47,474 bases of DNA from positions 1 through 47,474 of the forward strand of contig NZ_BBCD01000023.1 of assembly GCF_001311865.1 (NCBI RefSeq), given 5' to 3'. Below, piece after piece: positions 10,929 to 18,891 of this stretch; the first letter of the stretch is position 1, and the number at the start of each line of letters is the position of its first letter. The notes under the pieces were generated by a model. That model was given only the letters and a program-made list of their open reading frames with translations. It was not told where the DNA came from and made no database searches. Both the position numbers and the translations under genes were made by a program. Source of the DNA: Piscibacillus salipiscarius JCM 13188 (GTDB taxonomy: Bacteria > Bacillota > Bacilli > Bacillales > Alkalibacillaceae).

Positions 10929-11039
10929 CCTCTCATCTATCAAAGCACACTGCTTTGCAGGAATTAGCACCTTTCAAACCGCTGTTTGAAGGTTGCCGGG
11001 CGTCATCGGGCCAGTCCCTCAGCCACTCTGGATAAGAGT
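10929..11039 (-). promoter_or_regulatory. SAM-I (S-box) riboswitch
   Basis: The minus strand shows the S-box core in order: CTCTTATCCAGAGTGG (P1 and the first junction), GAGGGACTGGCCCGATGA (P2 and kink-turn), CGCCCGGCAACC, GGTGCTAATTCCTGC, and a closing GATGAGAG that pairs with CTCTTATC. The terminator at 10869-10899 lies just downstream. It controls metX-metY-hom according to S-adenosylmethionine level. Confidence 0.97.
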
Positions 11040-11154
11040 TTTAAAAATTATTAAATTTTGAATTAATTGATATCTTAGCACGGTCCTATCAAGCTGTCAA
11101 TATAAATTATTATGTTAAAAGAATATTCCGTTAAGTTATTTTTATTCCTATATT

Positions 11155-12006
11155 TTAATGAAAATCAGGATCAATATATTTCCCATAATCGGGAACGGCG
11201 ATTTGATCAAAGTTACGCACGAGTTGATTAAGTTTGTCTGTCAATTCTTGACCGTATACCGGAACACCATGCCCCGTGACTGCAATGGTTGGGTGCAGCT
11301 TAGATAATTTAATGATAGATTCTTTAGCGGCCTTCCAGTCTGTTGTTAAATAACGCGGCGGACCACTAAACTCTTGCTCTTGCATCATAACATCGAATAA
11401 ATTTTCCTGTTTCACCGTCACGAACGCATCACCCACAATTAAAGCACCATCTTCATCCCTAAAAAAGGACACATGACCTGGTGAATGGCCTGGCGTATGA
11501 ATCCAACTGAACCCGTCCATATAAGGGACTGTGCCATTCTTCGGAAGTGGCTCAACATGTTTACCCAGATTGACAGGTTCATTCGGGAAAAAAGGTGACA
11601 TTTTCGCTACTAACCCGCCTTCAACTGAAGCATCTGGTTCAGGGTAACTCTTCTGCCCAGTTAGGTATGGTATCTCAAGTGGATGAGCATAGACTGGAAC
11701 CTCCCACTTTTCAATCAGCTCAATAATAGCTCCTACATGGTCAAAATGTCCGTGAGTAAGAATGATCGCATTTGGCTTAGCGCCTTCTCCGTATCTCTTT
11801 TCAACAATTTGAATAATATCATCTGAAGAATTCGGCATCCCCGCATCGACTAATACAAATGAATCTTTACTACCCACAATAGCGATATTCACGATTTGAA
11901 TTGTATGGCAGTATAAATCCGGAAGTAACTCCACTCCCTTTCCGCTACCAATTGATGTTGCAGGAATAAACTTATAATCAGAACCATAATTCATCTCACG
12001 ATCCAT
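11155..12006 (-). CDS. MBL-fold metallo-hydrolase
   Basis: About 283 aa, intact. A metallo-beta-lactamase fold hydrolase with a binuclear metal site: THGHFDHVG (HxHxDH), a His in HTPGHSPGH, the bridging Asp in VGDAF and the last His in VTGHGVPV. The substrate cannot be told; glyoxalase II-like or quorum lactonase-like enzymes share this plan. ATG 12006 is preceded by AAGGAGG at 8 nt; a GTG at 12009 is possible. It is transcribed divergently from the VOC gene. Confidence 0.88.
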   Translation of the reverse strand: MDREMNYGSDYKFIPATSIGSGKGVELLPDLYCHTIQIVNIAIVGSKDSFVLVDAGMPNSSDDIIQIVEKRYGEGAKPNAIILTHGHFDHVGAIIELIEKWEVPVYAHPLEIPYLTGQKSYPEPDASVEGGLVAKMSPFFPNEPVNLGKHVEPLPKNGTVPYMDGFSWIHTPGHSPGHVSFFRDEDGALIVGDAFVTVKQENLFDVMMQEQEFSGPPRYLTTDWKAAKESIIKLSKLHPTIAVTGHGVPVYGQELTDKLNQLVRNFDQIAVPDYGKYIDPDFH

Positions 12007-12112
12007 CACATCAACCTCCTTAAATATTAGTATGAACGATATTTAATGAACTATGAAAAGAGGAAAAATTGACTAATGGTCGAATACTATTCTATGAAAG
12101 GAGAGATTAGGC

Positions 12113-12479
12113 ATGATTAAAACCCCGATCAAAAATAAAGTGAATGTTGTGTTTATCCCTGTTGAAGATGTCGTAAAAGCCCAAGAGTGGTATTCTAAGT
12201 ACCTTGGTTTAAGTGAGGGTGAATTTCATCAAGGTCACCTATTTGTTGCAGAAATGGAGGGAACTGGTGTGATCCTTGACTCTATGCCAGCGTGGCGTGA
12301 AGAGGGTGAAGCCTTACCAATTCTAAAAGCACCTGTTATTCAATTCGCAACAGATGATATTCATGAATCGTATGAATTTATGAAAGAGAATGGTATTGAA
12401 CTAGTCACAGATGTTCAATTTGACCATTTTTGTTTTTAAAGATTTAGACGGCAACTTGTTGATGGTTTGTCAGGATTAA
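12113..12479 (+). CDS. VOC superfamily (glyoxalase-like) protein (frameshifted)
   Basis: About 121 aa with the paired beta-alpha-beta-beta-beta units of the vicinal oxygen chelate fold: VVFIPVEDVVKAQEWYSKYLGL near the start and PVIQFATDDIHESYEFMKENGIEL in the second half. The frame ends early at 12439 because a T-run near 12427 appears one base too long. Removing one T reads DHFVFKDLDGNLLMV and stops at 12477-12479. The function is unknown. A terminator follows at once. Confidence 0.75.
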
Positions 12480-12489
12480 TTAGAGAGGC

Positions 12490-12518
12490 AGCATTTTCAC
12501 TCGAAAATGCTGTTTTTT
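12490..12518 (+). terminator. Terminator after VOC gene
   Basis: AGCATTTTC and GAAAATGCT form a hairpin with an ACTC loop, then G and six T. The tandem array begins 19 nt later. Confidence 0.9.
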
Positions 12519-12536
12519 AATTTTCTAGGACACTGT

Positions 12537-12712
12537 TATAAACGTAAGTTTTCTTTCTATGAACGGTTTTTCCCTTTCCATAAACGTAACTTTCTTTCCT
12601 ATGAACGGTTCTCTGCTTACTATGAACGTAACTTGGGATTCTATAAACGTAGCTCCTAGATCTATGAACGGATTTCTTCCTTCTATGAACGTAACTTCCC
12701 TTTTTATAAATA
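12537..12712 (+). repeat. 21-bp tandem repeat array 1 (8-9 units)
   Basis: Units start at 12537, 12558, 12579, 12600, 12621, 12642, 12663, 12684 and a degenerate one at 12705. Each is exactly 21 bp from the last. The conserved part is the first ~10 bases, TAT(A/G)AACG(T/G) then often AACTT; the other ~11 bases are T/C-rich and vary freely. In the plus frame each unit would read Y(E/K)Rxxx(F/Y/S), with a stop in unit 6. No start with an RBS exists, so I do not call a gene. Its function is unknown. Confidence 0.9.
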
Positions 12713-12718
12713 AATTAC

Positions 12719-12746
12719 AAGAGGACTTAGATTCCTAAGCCCTCTT
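12719..12746 (-). terminator. Hairpin, candidate minus-strand terminator
   Basis: AAGAGGACTTAG and CTAAGCCCTCTT fold around ATTC. The single A-C mismatch on the plus strand becomes a G-U pair on the minus strand, so the minus RNA is fully paired. No clean T-run follows. It lies downstream of the possible 31-aa gene. Confidence 0.45.
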
Positions 12747-12810
12747 GCATAGCAGTGAATGTTAAATCAGTTGAAGGAATCTTTTTCTCTTTTTACAACC
12801 GACTAAATGT

Positions 12811-12906
12811 TTAGAGGGACCATTTTAATTTACGAAAATGAGAGGGATTCACGTACTTGCCGTCTTGGAGGAGGACGACTGCAGAACCAGGGAAGTGATA
12901 GCTCAT
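12811..12906 (-). CDS. Possible 31-aa small protein
   Basis: An ATG at 12906 opens a 31-codon frame ending at TAA 12811-12813. The product starts MSYHFPGSAVVLLQDGKY and ends with a basic tail FRKLKWSL. Only a weak GGGTGA element lies before the start. In favour are a hairpin upstream (12923-12960), a hairpin downstream (12719-12746), and amino-acid content that looks like a real peptide and not random AT-rich translation. I do not recognise it. The whole stretch 12720-13090 holds no other coding signal. Confidence 0.35.
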   Translation of the reverse strand: MSYHFPGSAVVLLQDGKYVNPSHFRKLKWSL

Positions 12907-12922
12907 TTGAATTCACCCGTTA

Positions 12923-12960
12923 CCTCACATCATAGTGCCCATATAGGGTGATTGGTGAGG
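12923..12960. other. Structured 38-nt hairpin upstream of small ORF
   Basis: CCTCAC (12923-12928) pairs with GTGAGG (12955-12960), ATCA pairs with TGAT inside it, and an inner CCC-ATAT-GGG closes the loop. There is no T-run, so it is not a simple terminator. It may be a leader element of the small minus-strand ORF or a protein-binding dyad. Confidence 0.4.
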
Positions 12961-13093
12961 ATTAGCTGTATCTAACAATTCTATTTACTGCTTGTTTTAT
13001 CATATTAATTTTTATAGAAACGAACAGTGCACTTGTCAGGTAGTTAATAAAAATGTACGAATTACCATAGTTCAATCTTTTGACAACCCCCAA

Positions 13094-13115
13094 TCGTAAT
13101 GATTATCGTTATAAT
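13094..13115 (+). promoter_or_regulatory. Fur-box-like site and -10 region of fer
   Basis: TCGTAATGATTATCG (13094-13108) matches the 7-1-7 Fur consensus TGATAATnATTATCA at 12 of 14 positions and overlaps a perfect TATAAT (13110-13115). A TTGACA at 13080-13085 is too far (24 nt) to be a standard -35 partner. Iron control of ferredoxin is inference. Confidence 0.5.
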
Positions 13116-13140
13116 TGAAGGTATAAAAGGAGGAACTATT

Positions 13141-13377
13141 ATGGCATTCGTCATTACAAGTCCTTGCCAAACAGAAAAAGCAGCAGAGTGCGTGGAAGTA
13201 TGTCCCGTAGACTGCATTGAAGAAGGTAAGGATCAATTTTACATAGACCCTGATGTATGTATTAACTGCGGCGCGTGCGTGTCTGCATGCCCAGTCGCAG
13301 CCATCGTCGAAGACTTTGACCTTATGCCAGGGGAAGAAAAATATTTAAAAGAAGCTGAAGAATTTTTCAAAAGCTAA
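13141..13377 (+). CDS. fer: Ferredoxin
   Basis: 78 aa, intact, acidic. A small electron carrier with CVEVCPVDCI and CINCGACVSACPVAAI cysteine groups binding Fe-S clusters, as in Bacillus Fer. The text MAFVITSPCQ is the usual start, with AAAGGAGG 8 nt upstream of ATG 13141; an in-frame start at 13099 would lie in the promoter. It is monocistronic, followed by a large hairpin element. Confidence 0.95.
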   Translation: MAFVITSPCQTEKAAECVEVCPVDCIEEGKDQFYIDPDVCINCGACVSACPVAAIVEDFDLMPGEEKYLKEAEEFFKS

Positions 13378-13379
13378 AG

Positions 13380-13507
13380 AGGCTGGGATAAAACATGTCT
13401 TAACCTAGAAGAAGACGAATATTTGGGTAAAGTACTCCTAATATTCGTCTTTATTTTTTTAGCTAACTCAAAATAACACTAATACTCATTTGTTTTCTGT
13501 CCCACCT
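13380..13507 (+). terminator. Terminator nested in a long inverted repeat
   Basis: Inner hairpin: AGACGAATATT (13413-13423) pairs perfectly with AATATTCGTCT (13440-13450), then TTATTTTTTT, a normal terminator for fer. Outer arms: AGGCTGGGATAAAAC (13380-13394) and GTTTTCTGTCCCACCT (13492-13507) also pair with few mismatches. GAGGCTGGGA-type elements of this kind are familiar to me from other Firmicutes intergenic regions, but I could not check copies here. Confidence 0.75.
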
Positions 13508-13530
13508 ATTTGTTAAAGAGTTTTAAACAA

Positions 13531-14262
13531 TTAAATTGAAAAAAACTTTGTTAACGATATTTTTCGCCCATTCAGGTGCCATTCATTGTATTGATCTAAT
13601 ACTAACCTTGCATCTCCATTGTGCCTATCTACCAATTGTTTTACAGCTAAAAAACTTCGCCAATAATCATACATTATACTCGTTAAACTGCCCTCATATG
13701 ATTTAGCACCAAAATCATCTAATGAGTGCCCTCCATATTGATCTGAGAAAACTTCTACTAACTTGCCTTCAATATTTACAAACTGATCAAATTCTTCTTC
13801 TGAAAACAAAAATTTACGAGGTAAGTACTCACACATACCCTCCTCAAACCAAATACTATCATCACGTTCATCATCAAATTCATCAGGAAATAAATCAATA
13901 TGGTGAGTTAATTCATGTGCTAGTATGGCTAAAACATGCTTTTCAGATATTGTTTTATAATAACGACGAACCTCTGGTAAATTCTTATCTTTTAATTGAT
14001 CTAGGAATAGACGTTTCCATTCCTCCAAATCAGGAGCAAAGTAAATTATATCCCTATTGGTATATGCAGGAATCGGAATTTGTGAAAATGTTTCTGTCGC
14101 AAGTTCAGTTGTTGTCCAGACAATTGCTTTCGGTAACTCTTTTAAATGATATTCTGCTTCTAATTTAAATTGATAAGGCTTAAGTAAATCCTTCATTCTC
14201 TGAGTCATTTTCTCATACTTCTCATAATCACTAACACGTTCATAGGCATAAACTTGTTTCAC
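13531..14262 (-). CDS. Putative zinc metallopeptidase (HExxH)
   Basis: 243 aa. The motif HELTHHID (residues ~125) is a zinc-binding HExxH, and WFEEGMCEYL about 20 residues later supplies the glutamate of a gluzincin-type site. No signal peptide is seen, so it is probably cytoplasmic. The family is not clear to me and the substrate is unknown. GTG 14262 follows GAGGAGGG at 5 nt and lies just after the stop of the methyltransferase gene, so the two are cotranscribed. Confidence 0.7.
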   Translation of the reverse strand: MKQVYAYERVSDYEKYEKMTQRMKDLLKPYQFKLEAEYHLKELPKAIVWTTTELATETFSQIPIPAYTNRDIIYFAPDLEEWKRLFLDQLKDKNLPEVRRYYKTISEKHVLAILAHELTHHIDLFPDEFDDERDDSIWFEEGMCEYLPRKFLFSEEEFDQFVNIEGKLVEVFSDQYGGHSLDDFGAKSYEGSLTSIMYDYWRSFLAVKQLVDRHNGDARLVLDQYNEWHLNGRKISLTKFFSI

Positions 14263-14264
14263 AT

Positions 14265-15083
14265 TTACCCTCCTCTACCAACTAAAATATCTACATCCAC
14301 TGTCACTTCTTTTAATTCAAGGTCTACTCGTTCATTTAAATTCCAAGTTAAAGGTGTCATCTTTAATAAAAACGGAACTAATTCAGCAGAAATAGGTGCT
14401 TGATAAGTAAGTCTCTCTTCTTGGATATCACATAAGCTCTCTTTGAACCGCTTCTTTGTCTCTTCATTGCTATATTCCTCATTGTTGTAAAAAGCTTCGC
14501 GTAACTCTTTTAAATATCCACTGTTCGGAAAAACTTTTATTACGAACCCATCATCTGATAACAAGCGTTTAAACTCACCATAATTAGCTGGAGATAAAAT
14601 ATTAAGCACGACATCAAAACTAGAATCTTTAAATGGCACTTGAGCTAAATCTCCGACACACCAGATCGCATCAAGATGATATTTCGAAGCCGTCATCACA
14701 CCCTCTTTGGCAATATCAAGCCCTGCTCGAATCATATCGTGGTTAACTAGCTCCGTGATCTTTGCCAAATGTGAGCCCTCTCCGCAGCCTAAATCGATTA
14801 CCGATTGACGCTGCCCAATCAATTCAGAGATCTTATCATGCAATGGCTTGTACACACCGTGCTGAATGAATTGATAACGAGCTTCGAACAGATCCTTATC
14901 ATACTTCGTGTGAACAGGCTGCGTCATCATGTTGATGTAGCCTTTCTTTGCAATATCGAAAGAATGATTTTGTTTACACACAATATGGTTGTCATCAACT
15001 ACCATTGAAGCAGCGCAAATCGGACAGCTAAATAACTGCTCACTATTTTTCATGTAAGATTTAAAACGATCGACTTTCTTCAC
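14265..15083 (-). CDS. RlmA-type 23S rRNA (guanine-N1) methyltransferase
   Basis: 272 aa. A zinc-binding N-terminus (CPIC...CKQNHSFD) is followed by GYINMM and an SAM-binding Rossmann domain with DLGCGEGSH and VVLNILSP. This plan is shared with RlmA of E. coli and the Gram-positive RlmA(II)/TlrB and YxjB proteins, which methylate G745 or G748 of 23S rRNA near the macrolide site. Which base it modifies cannot be read from sequence. It starts with GTG at 15083, RBS GGAGTG. It is in line with the upstream MFS gene (13 nt) and the downstream peptidase. Confidence 0.85.
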   Translation of the reverse strand: MKKVDRFKSYMKNSEQLFSCPICAASMVVDDNHIVCKQNHSFDIAKKGYINMMTQPVHTKYDKDLFEARYQFIQHGVYKPLHDKISELIGQRQSVIDLGCGEGSHLAKITELVNHDMIRAGLDIAKEGVMTASKYHLDAIWCVGDLAQVPFKDSSFDVVLNILSPANYGEFKRLLSDDGFVIKVFPNSGYLKELREAFYNNEEYSNEETKKRFKESLCDIQEERLTYQAPISAELVPFLLKMTPLTWNLNERVDLELKEVTVDVDILVGRGG

Positions 15084-15096
15084 TTAAAACACTCCA

Positions 15097-16289
15097 TTAT
15101 GTCTCTTCTGCGGTTACATAGCGGTCTCTTCCTGCTCCAAGTCCAGCTAAGAACATTGCTGTCGCTATTAAAATAAACAGGATTAAAGATGGTGTCCATG
15201 AACTAAACACGTCAAAAATGACCCCCACCGTAAATGGGCCAACTGCCGCTAACAAATAACCAATTGATTGCGCCATACCGGATAAATTGGCTGCCTGCTT
15301 AGCATCTCTCGCTCGCAGGCTCAATAAGGCTAGAGATAATGCGATACTTGCACCTTGAGACGCTCCTGCAAACAGAATGCTTACGGATAGAACAGCAATA
15401 TGATTTCCAAATAATAATAACGTAAGACCTAAAATATATGATAGACTTAAGACAATGATTATGCCCCTTTGATTTGGGTACCGATCGGCTAGATATGGCG
15501 CCAAAAATGCAGTCGGTAATCCTGCAATTTGCATAATCGACACCATCCAGCCCGCAATCGATATATCTATTCCACGACTAACGAGAATCTCTGGAAGCCA
15601 TGCAATTAGGCAATAAAATAAGAACGACTGTAGCCCCATAAACAGTGTTACTTGCCAAGCAACCTTTGATTTTAATAACGAATCTTTCGCAGGGTTCGGT
15701 TTAACCACTTCATCTGCCTGACCCTTTTTACGTAGTTGGGGGATCCATGCTAGAAGAGCGATAATAGTAAATATACCCCAAAACAATAGCCCGTTCTTCC
15801 AGCCTAAATCTAATCCATGGGCTAATGGCACACTAATACCAGAACCTAAGCTAGCCATAAAGTTCATCGACAATGTGTATGCCCCCGTAATGAGCCCTAC
15901 CCTCACAAATGTATTTTTGACAATACCAGGCAAAAGAACATTACAAATCGCAATACCAGCACCGACTAATAACGTTCCGAAAAATAAAAACCAATGACAG
16001 TAGTGGGTCTAATCGTAATTCCAATTCCTAATAATATGAGTCCCATAAAAACGGTCCATTCATTTCCAAAACGCTGAGCAATTTTTGGAGCTAGAGGTGA
16101 TAATAACGCGAAAGCAAGCAGAGGAACCGTTGTAAGCAGCCCTGCTGCTCCGTTAGACATACCTGTATCCATACGTATATCACTAATCACAGGGCCGACT
16201 GCGGTAATAGATGGCCTTAAATTAAATGCTACCAATACAATTCCTGCAATTAAGATCACATACCTTAACTTATTGTGGTTTAGTCCCAT
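15097..16289 (-). CDS. CynX/NimT-family MFS transporter (frameshifted)
   Basis: About 397 aa and 12 helices after repair. The N-terminus VLVAFNLRPSITAVGPVI is characteristic of the CynX/NimT/YycB group, which exports or imports small anions and drugs; the substrate is unknown. The frame breaks near 15990, where GGTTTTTATTTTTCGG needs one T to read GFLFFGTLLVGAGIAI. It starts at ATG 16289 with GAGGAG. It is probably the first gene of a unit with the methyltransferase and peptidase. Confidence 0.88.
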
Positions 16290-16446
16290 AGATTTCTCCT
16301 CGTTCTTATTTCTCTTTTAATAAGTTTATCATAACTACTTCATATTGATTTTATTGAAAATGCTTGTTAATTATTCGATGCTAATTCTTGAGTTCACATC
16401 AAAACTATTGTTACATTAAATTAAATCCTTATTAGGAGTGTGCTTT

Positions 16447-16889
16447 ATGGAAAAAACATTGGATCATATAGGCGTTGCTGTTAGACATTTAGATGATTCG
16501 ATTGAGTTTTATACCAAAGTCCTTGGTGCTGAACTAATCGACCGTTACCGAAGTGAGAAAGTCGGAGTTGAAAGTGAAATTGCTGTGATGAATGTTAACG
16601 GGACAACAACTGAACTTTTATCTCCGACCAATAATACAACGTCACCTATTGCTCGGTTCATTAAACAAAAGGGAAAGGTGTTCACCACATCGCTTATCGT
16701 GTAAACCACTTAGACCAAGCCATTGAAGAACTAAACAAACAAGGAATTAGAGTGATGGAAGAAACGCGGCGCATAAACAAGCACGGAAGACGACTTATTT
16801 ATTTAAACCCTGCTGATACAGGCGGGACAATTATCGAATATTGTGATTATCCAAATCTAAGAGGTGAAAATGATGCTAAAGAAAATTAA
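16447..16889 (+). CDS. Methylmalonyl-CoA epimerase-like VOC protein (frameshifted)
   Basis: About 147 aa. LDHIGVAVRHLDDSIEFYTKVLG is the metal-binding first half of methylmalonyl-CoA epimerases and related VOC enzymes. The second half, after adding one G near 16679 (GGAAAGGTG), reads VHHIAYRVNHLDQAIEEL and ends with TIIEYCD at a stop 16887-16889. The metal ligands His/Glu in DHIG, HHIA and IIEY are present. No mutase gene is nearby, so the assignment to propionate metabolism is not secure. Its 3' end overlaps yjbQ by 17 nt. Confidence 0.8.
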
Positions 16890-17266
16890 TCTAAAAACCG
16901 ACAAGCATGACCAAATGATTGACGTGACACACGAGGTTGAGCAGTTTGTTAAAGAACAAGGTGTCAAAGATGGTGCTGTTATCGTGTATTGTGCTCACAC
17001 CACTGGAGGTATCACGATTAACGAAAACGCTGATCCCGATGTAAAAACGGACATGTTAAGACGTTTGATGAAGTTTATCCTTGGAATCACAAGCTAGACC
17101 TTCATATGGAAGGCAATACAGCTGCGCATATGAAAGCTAGCACAGTTGGCGCTTCTCAGCATGTTATTGTTGAAAATGGCGAGCTCATTCTCGGAACCTG
17201 GCAAGGCATTTATTTTGTGAGTTTGACGGACCGCGCAACAGACATTTCTATGTAAAAATAATATAA
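16873..17266 (+). CDS. yjbQ: YjbQ (UPF0047) family protein (frameshifted)
   Basis: About 131 aa, the size of B. subtilis YjbQ. It has the UPF0047 marks VIVYCAHTTGGITINENADPD, HMKASTVG and GTWQGIYF. Some members have thiamine-phosphate synthase activity in vitro; the cellular role is unclear. The frame is lost twice, near 17069 (CGTTTGATG needs a T to read RRFDEVYPWNHKL) and near 17216 (TTTTGTGAG needs a T to read IYFCEFDGPRNRHFYVKII). Start ATG 16873 lies within the end of the VOC gene; 16870 or GTG 16864 are possible. Confidence 0.88.
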
Positions 17267-17268
17267 AA

Positions 17269-17294
17269 CGCTTGGGGGGAACTTCCCCCAAGCG
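17269..17294. terminator. Bidirectional terminator
   Basis: CGCTTGGGGG pairs with CCCCCAAGCG around GAACTT, flanked by AAAA and TTATTTT, between convergent genes. Confidence 0.9.
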
Positions 17295-17295
17295 C

Positions 17296-18105
17296 TTATT
17301 TTAACTCGTAGTTTGTTAGTTCTCTGGCGAGTTTCAATGCTCCCTCGCGGTTTTGAGCAGGAGCTGCAATGACCTGGCCATCGTCACTTGTCCAGGATTC
17401 ATCAGGAGAATACGTAATGACGATCTCCTCAAAATTATCTTTTACAAAAATCTCCCCTACAAGTCCGATATCTGACCCATAATAGAATAAGGTTCCGGAC
17501 TCTTCTCCGCTGTTTCGGTAATCAATTAGAGCCTCAGCTTCTTTCTCAGGAATTTTAGTTTCAGTGCCCTGTATATTAAAATAGCCTTCATATACAGCGC
17601 CACCAAACAATGTTTGTTTTAATTCCCCATCGAGTTCAATTCGTACGTCTTCTGACTGATCATTGCCTAACTGTAAATGAATACCTTCTAATGTTTGATT
17701 AAAATCTTTTGGTTGTGTATACCAAATTGTAAACGCAGTAAACCCGATCAGTAAGACGGCACCGCCAATTAAAGCACCTCTTGCCACCACTTTACCTTCT
17801 CGAAAGTCAATCTCCTTTTCCTTTTCCTGCAGTTTACTTTCAACCGCCATATTGAAAAGGTAATTTAAAATAACAGCCATGATTGTTAAAATAAGAAACT
17901 TGCGCCACAACGTGCTAAATGTATAAGGATCGAAATGACTGAGAAGTAGAAATGTCGCCGTTGTCATCACGAGCAACATTAAACTTGTTCTGTCAAACTG
18001 CTTCCATTTCGATATGTATTTAATGCCCGTCATGATTAAAACAAGCACGACAGCTAATAAAAATACACTTGATAAATCTGAAACTGATAGCCTTAAAAAG
18101 CTCAC
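17296..18105 (-). CDS. Hypothetical membrane-anchored protein
   Basis: 269 aa; no family recognised. Three hydrophobic segments lie in the first ~85 residues (about 10-28, 41-58, 66-86), then a charged stretch LQEKEKEIDFREGK, then a fourth segment at ~112-130. The last ~135 residues are acidic and beta-rich and would lie outside the cell given the positive-inside rule. This is the plan of a membrane protein with a C-terminal surface or sensory domain. It is transcribed alone on the minus strand. Confidence 0.6.
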   Translation of the reverse strand: MSFLRLSVSDLSSVFLLAVVLVLIMTGIKYISKWKQFDRTSLMLLVMTTATFLLLSHFDPYTFSTLWRKFLILTIMAVILNYLFNMAVESKLQEKEKEIDFREGKVVARGALIGGAVLLIGFTAFTIWYTQPKDFNQTLEGIHLQLGNDQSEDVRIELDGELKQTLFGGAVYEGYFNIQGTETKIPEKEAEALIDYRNSGEESGTLFYYGSDIGLVGEIFVKDNFEEIVITYSPDESWTSDDGQVIAAPAQNREGALKLARELTNYELK

Positions 18106-18188
18106 ACAAACACCTACTTCGTTAAAGTTTCATTCTCATCATAGCATATCATGATATACTACAAAAAGGAAGAAGTAGGAGGGTATCA

Positions 18189-18426
18189 ATGTTTAATATA
18201 AACCCGAAATAAACGGCGTATGATTGAACAAATTCAAACTTATTTTTATGAAGAACGTGGAGATGAAATTGGTGAAATCGCGGCAGAAAGTTTTCTCGAA
18301 TTTATGACGGAGGAGTTAGGGCCACACTTTTATAATAAAGGCATTGAAGATGCAAAAAACTTAGTTGAACAAAAAGTGATGAATATAGATGAAGACCTAC
18401 TAGCATTAGAACGCCCAATTAAATAA
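18189..18426 (+). CDS. DUF2164 family protein (frameshifted)
   Basis: About 79 aa after repair. IQTYFYEERGDEIGEIAAESFLEF and GPHFYNKGIEDAKNL are the DUF2164 pattern. The function is unknown. ATG 18189 follows AGGAGGG at the right distance, but the frame closes after seven codons. Adding one base near 18205 and one A near 18210 joins MFNINP to IKRRMIEQIQ and the rest. A downstream ATG (18220) would remove the expected N-terminus. Confidence 0.8.
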
Positions 18427-18451
18427 AAGCCAACAGGGTAGTTGGCTTTTA
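18424..18451. terminator. Bidirectional terminator
   Basis: TAAAAGCCAAC pairs with GTTGGCTTTTA around AGGGTA, between convergent genes. Confidence 0.9.
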
Positions 18452-18781
18452 TTCTTCATTATGGCCTTCACGATCATCTTTTTTCTCATGCTTTTGATCC
18501 CAATTCGGTACAAAACCATTCGCTTCTAGTTTTTCATAATGCTTCACTAAGTAACTGATGACATGATCTCCTTTTTCTTTTGAAATTACACCAAAGTCAA
18601 CGTATTTTTGTATAATCTCCTTCTCTTTTTCTAATACTTCATTTTGTAGAGACGCCATCTCTTCCTGCTGCTCTTCCGTTAACTCAGACTTTTCAACTGG
18701 ATCGGGTTCAGCTGATACAACACCAAATACTCCAATAGCTATTACCGCAACAGTCAAAACACTAAACCAAAGTTTCTTCAT
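18449..18781 (-). CDS. Secreted DUF2680 (YckD-like) protein
   Basis: 110 aa. A signal peptide MKKLWFSVLTVAVIAIGVFG with a probable cut after VSA is followed by a helical, Glu-rich region LTEEQQEEMASLQNEVLEKEKEII and YVDFGVISKEKG, as in the DUF2680/YckD family. It should be exported. Its function is unknown. The stop lies inside the shared terminator. Confidence 0.8.
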   Translation of the reverse strand: MKKLWFSVLTVAVIAIGVFGVVSAEPDPVEKSELTEEQQEEMASLQNEVLEKEKEIIQKYVDFGVISKEKGDHVISYLVKHYEKLEANGFVPNWDQKHEKKDDREGHNEE

Positions 18782-18861
18782 GTTAACAACTTCCTTTCAT
18801 GTAAGGTATCATTCGTTAACATGTTCAATATTGTCTTATTTATCCATTACAATTACATGAC

Positions 18862-18884
18862 AAAAGCAGGGAACGAGTCCCTGC
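18862..18884 (-). terminator. Terminator of the Gln-rich protein gene
   Basis: On the minus strand GCAGGGA and TCCCTGC pair around CTCGT and are followed by TTTTG. Confidence 0.75.
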
Positions 18885-18891
18885 CTTTATA

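Noticed and set aside
12507..12659. A 50-codon plus-strand ORF over array 1 reading YER-type heptads
   Set aside because: The ATG lies in the terminator stem, there is no RBS, and the frame closes in unit 6 while the repeat goes on.
13080..13115. TTGACA/TATAAT pair as a standard promoter of fer
   Set aside because: The spacing is 24 nt, too long for a SigA promoter; only the -10 part is kept as support.
16447..17266. A propionate or branched-chain degradation cluster
   Set aside because: Only an epimerase-like VOC gene and yjbQ are present; no mutase or carboxylase is near.
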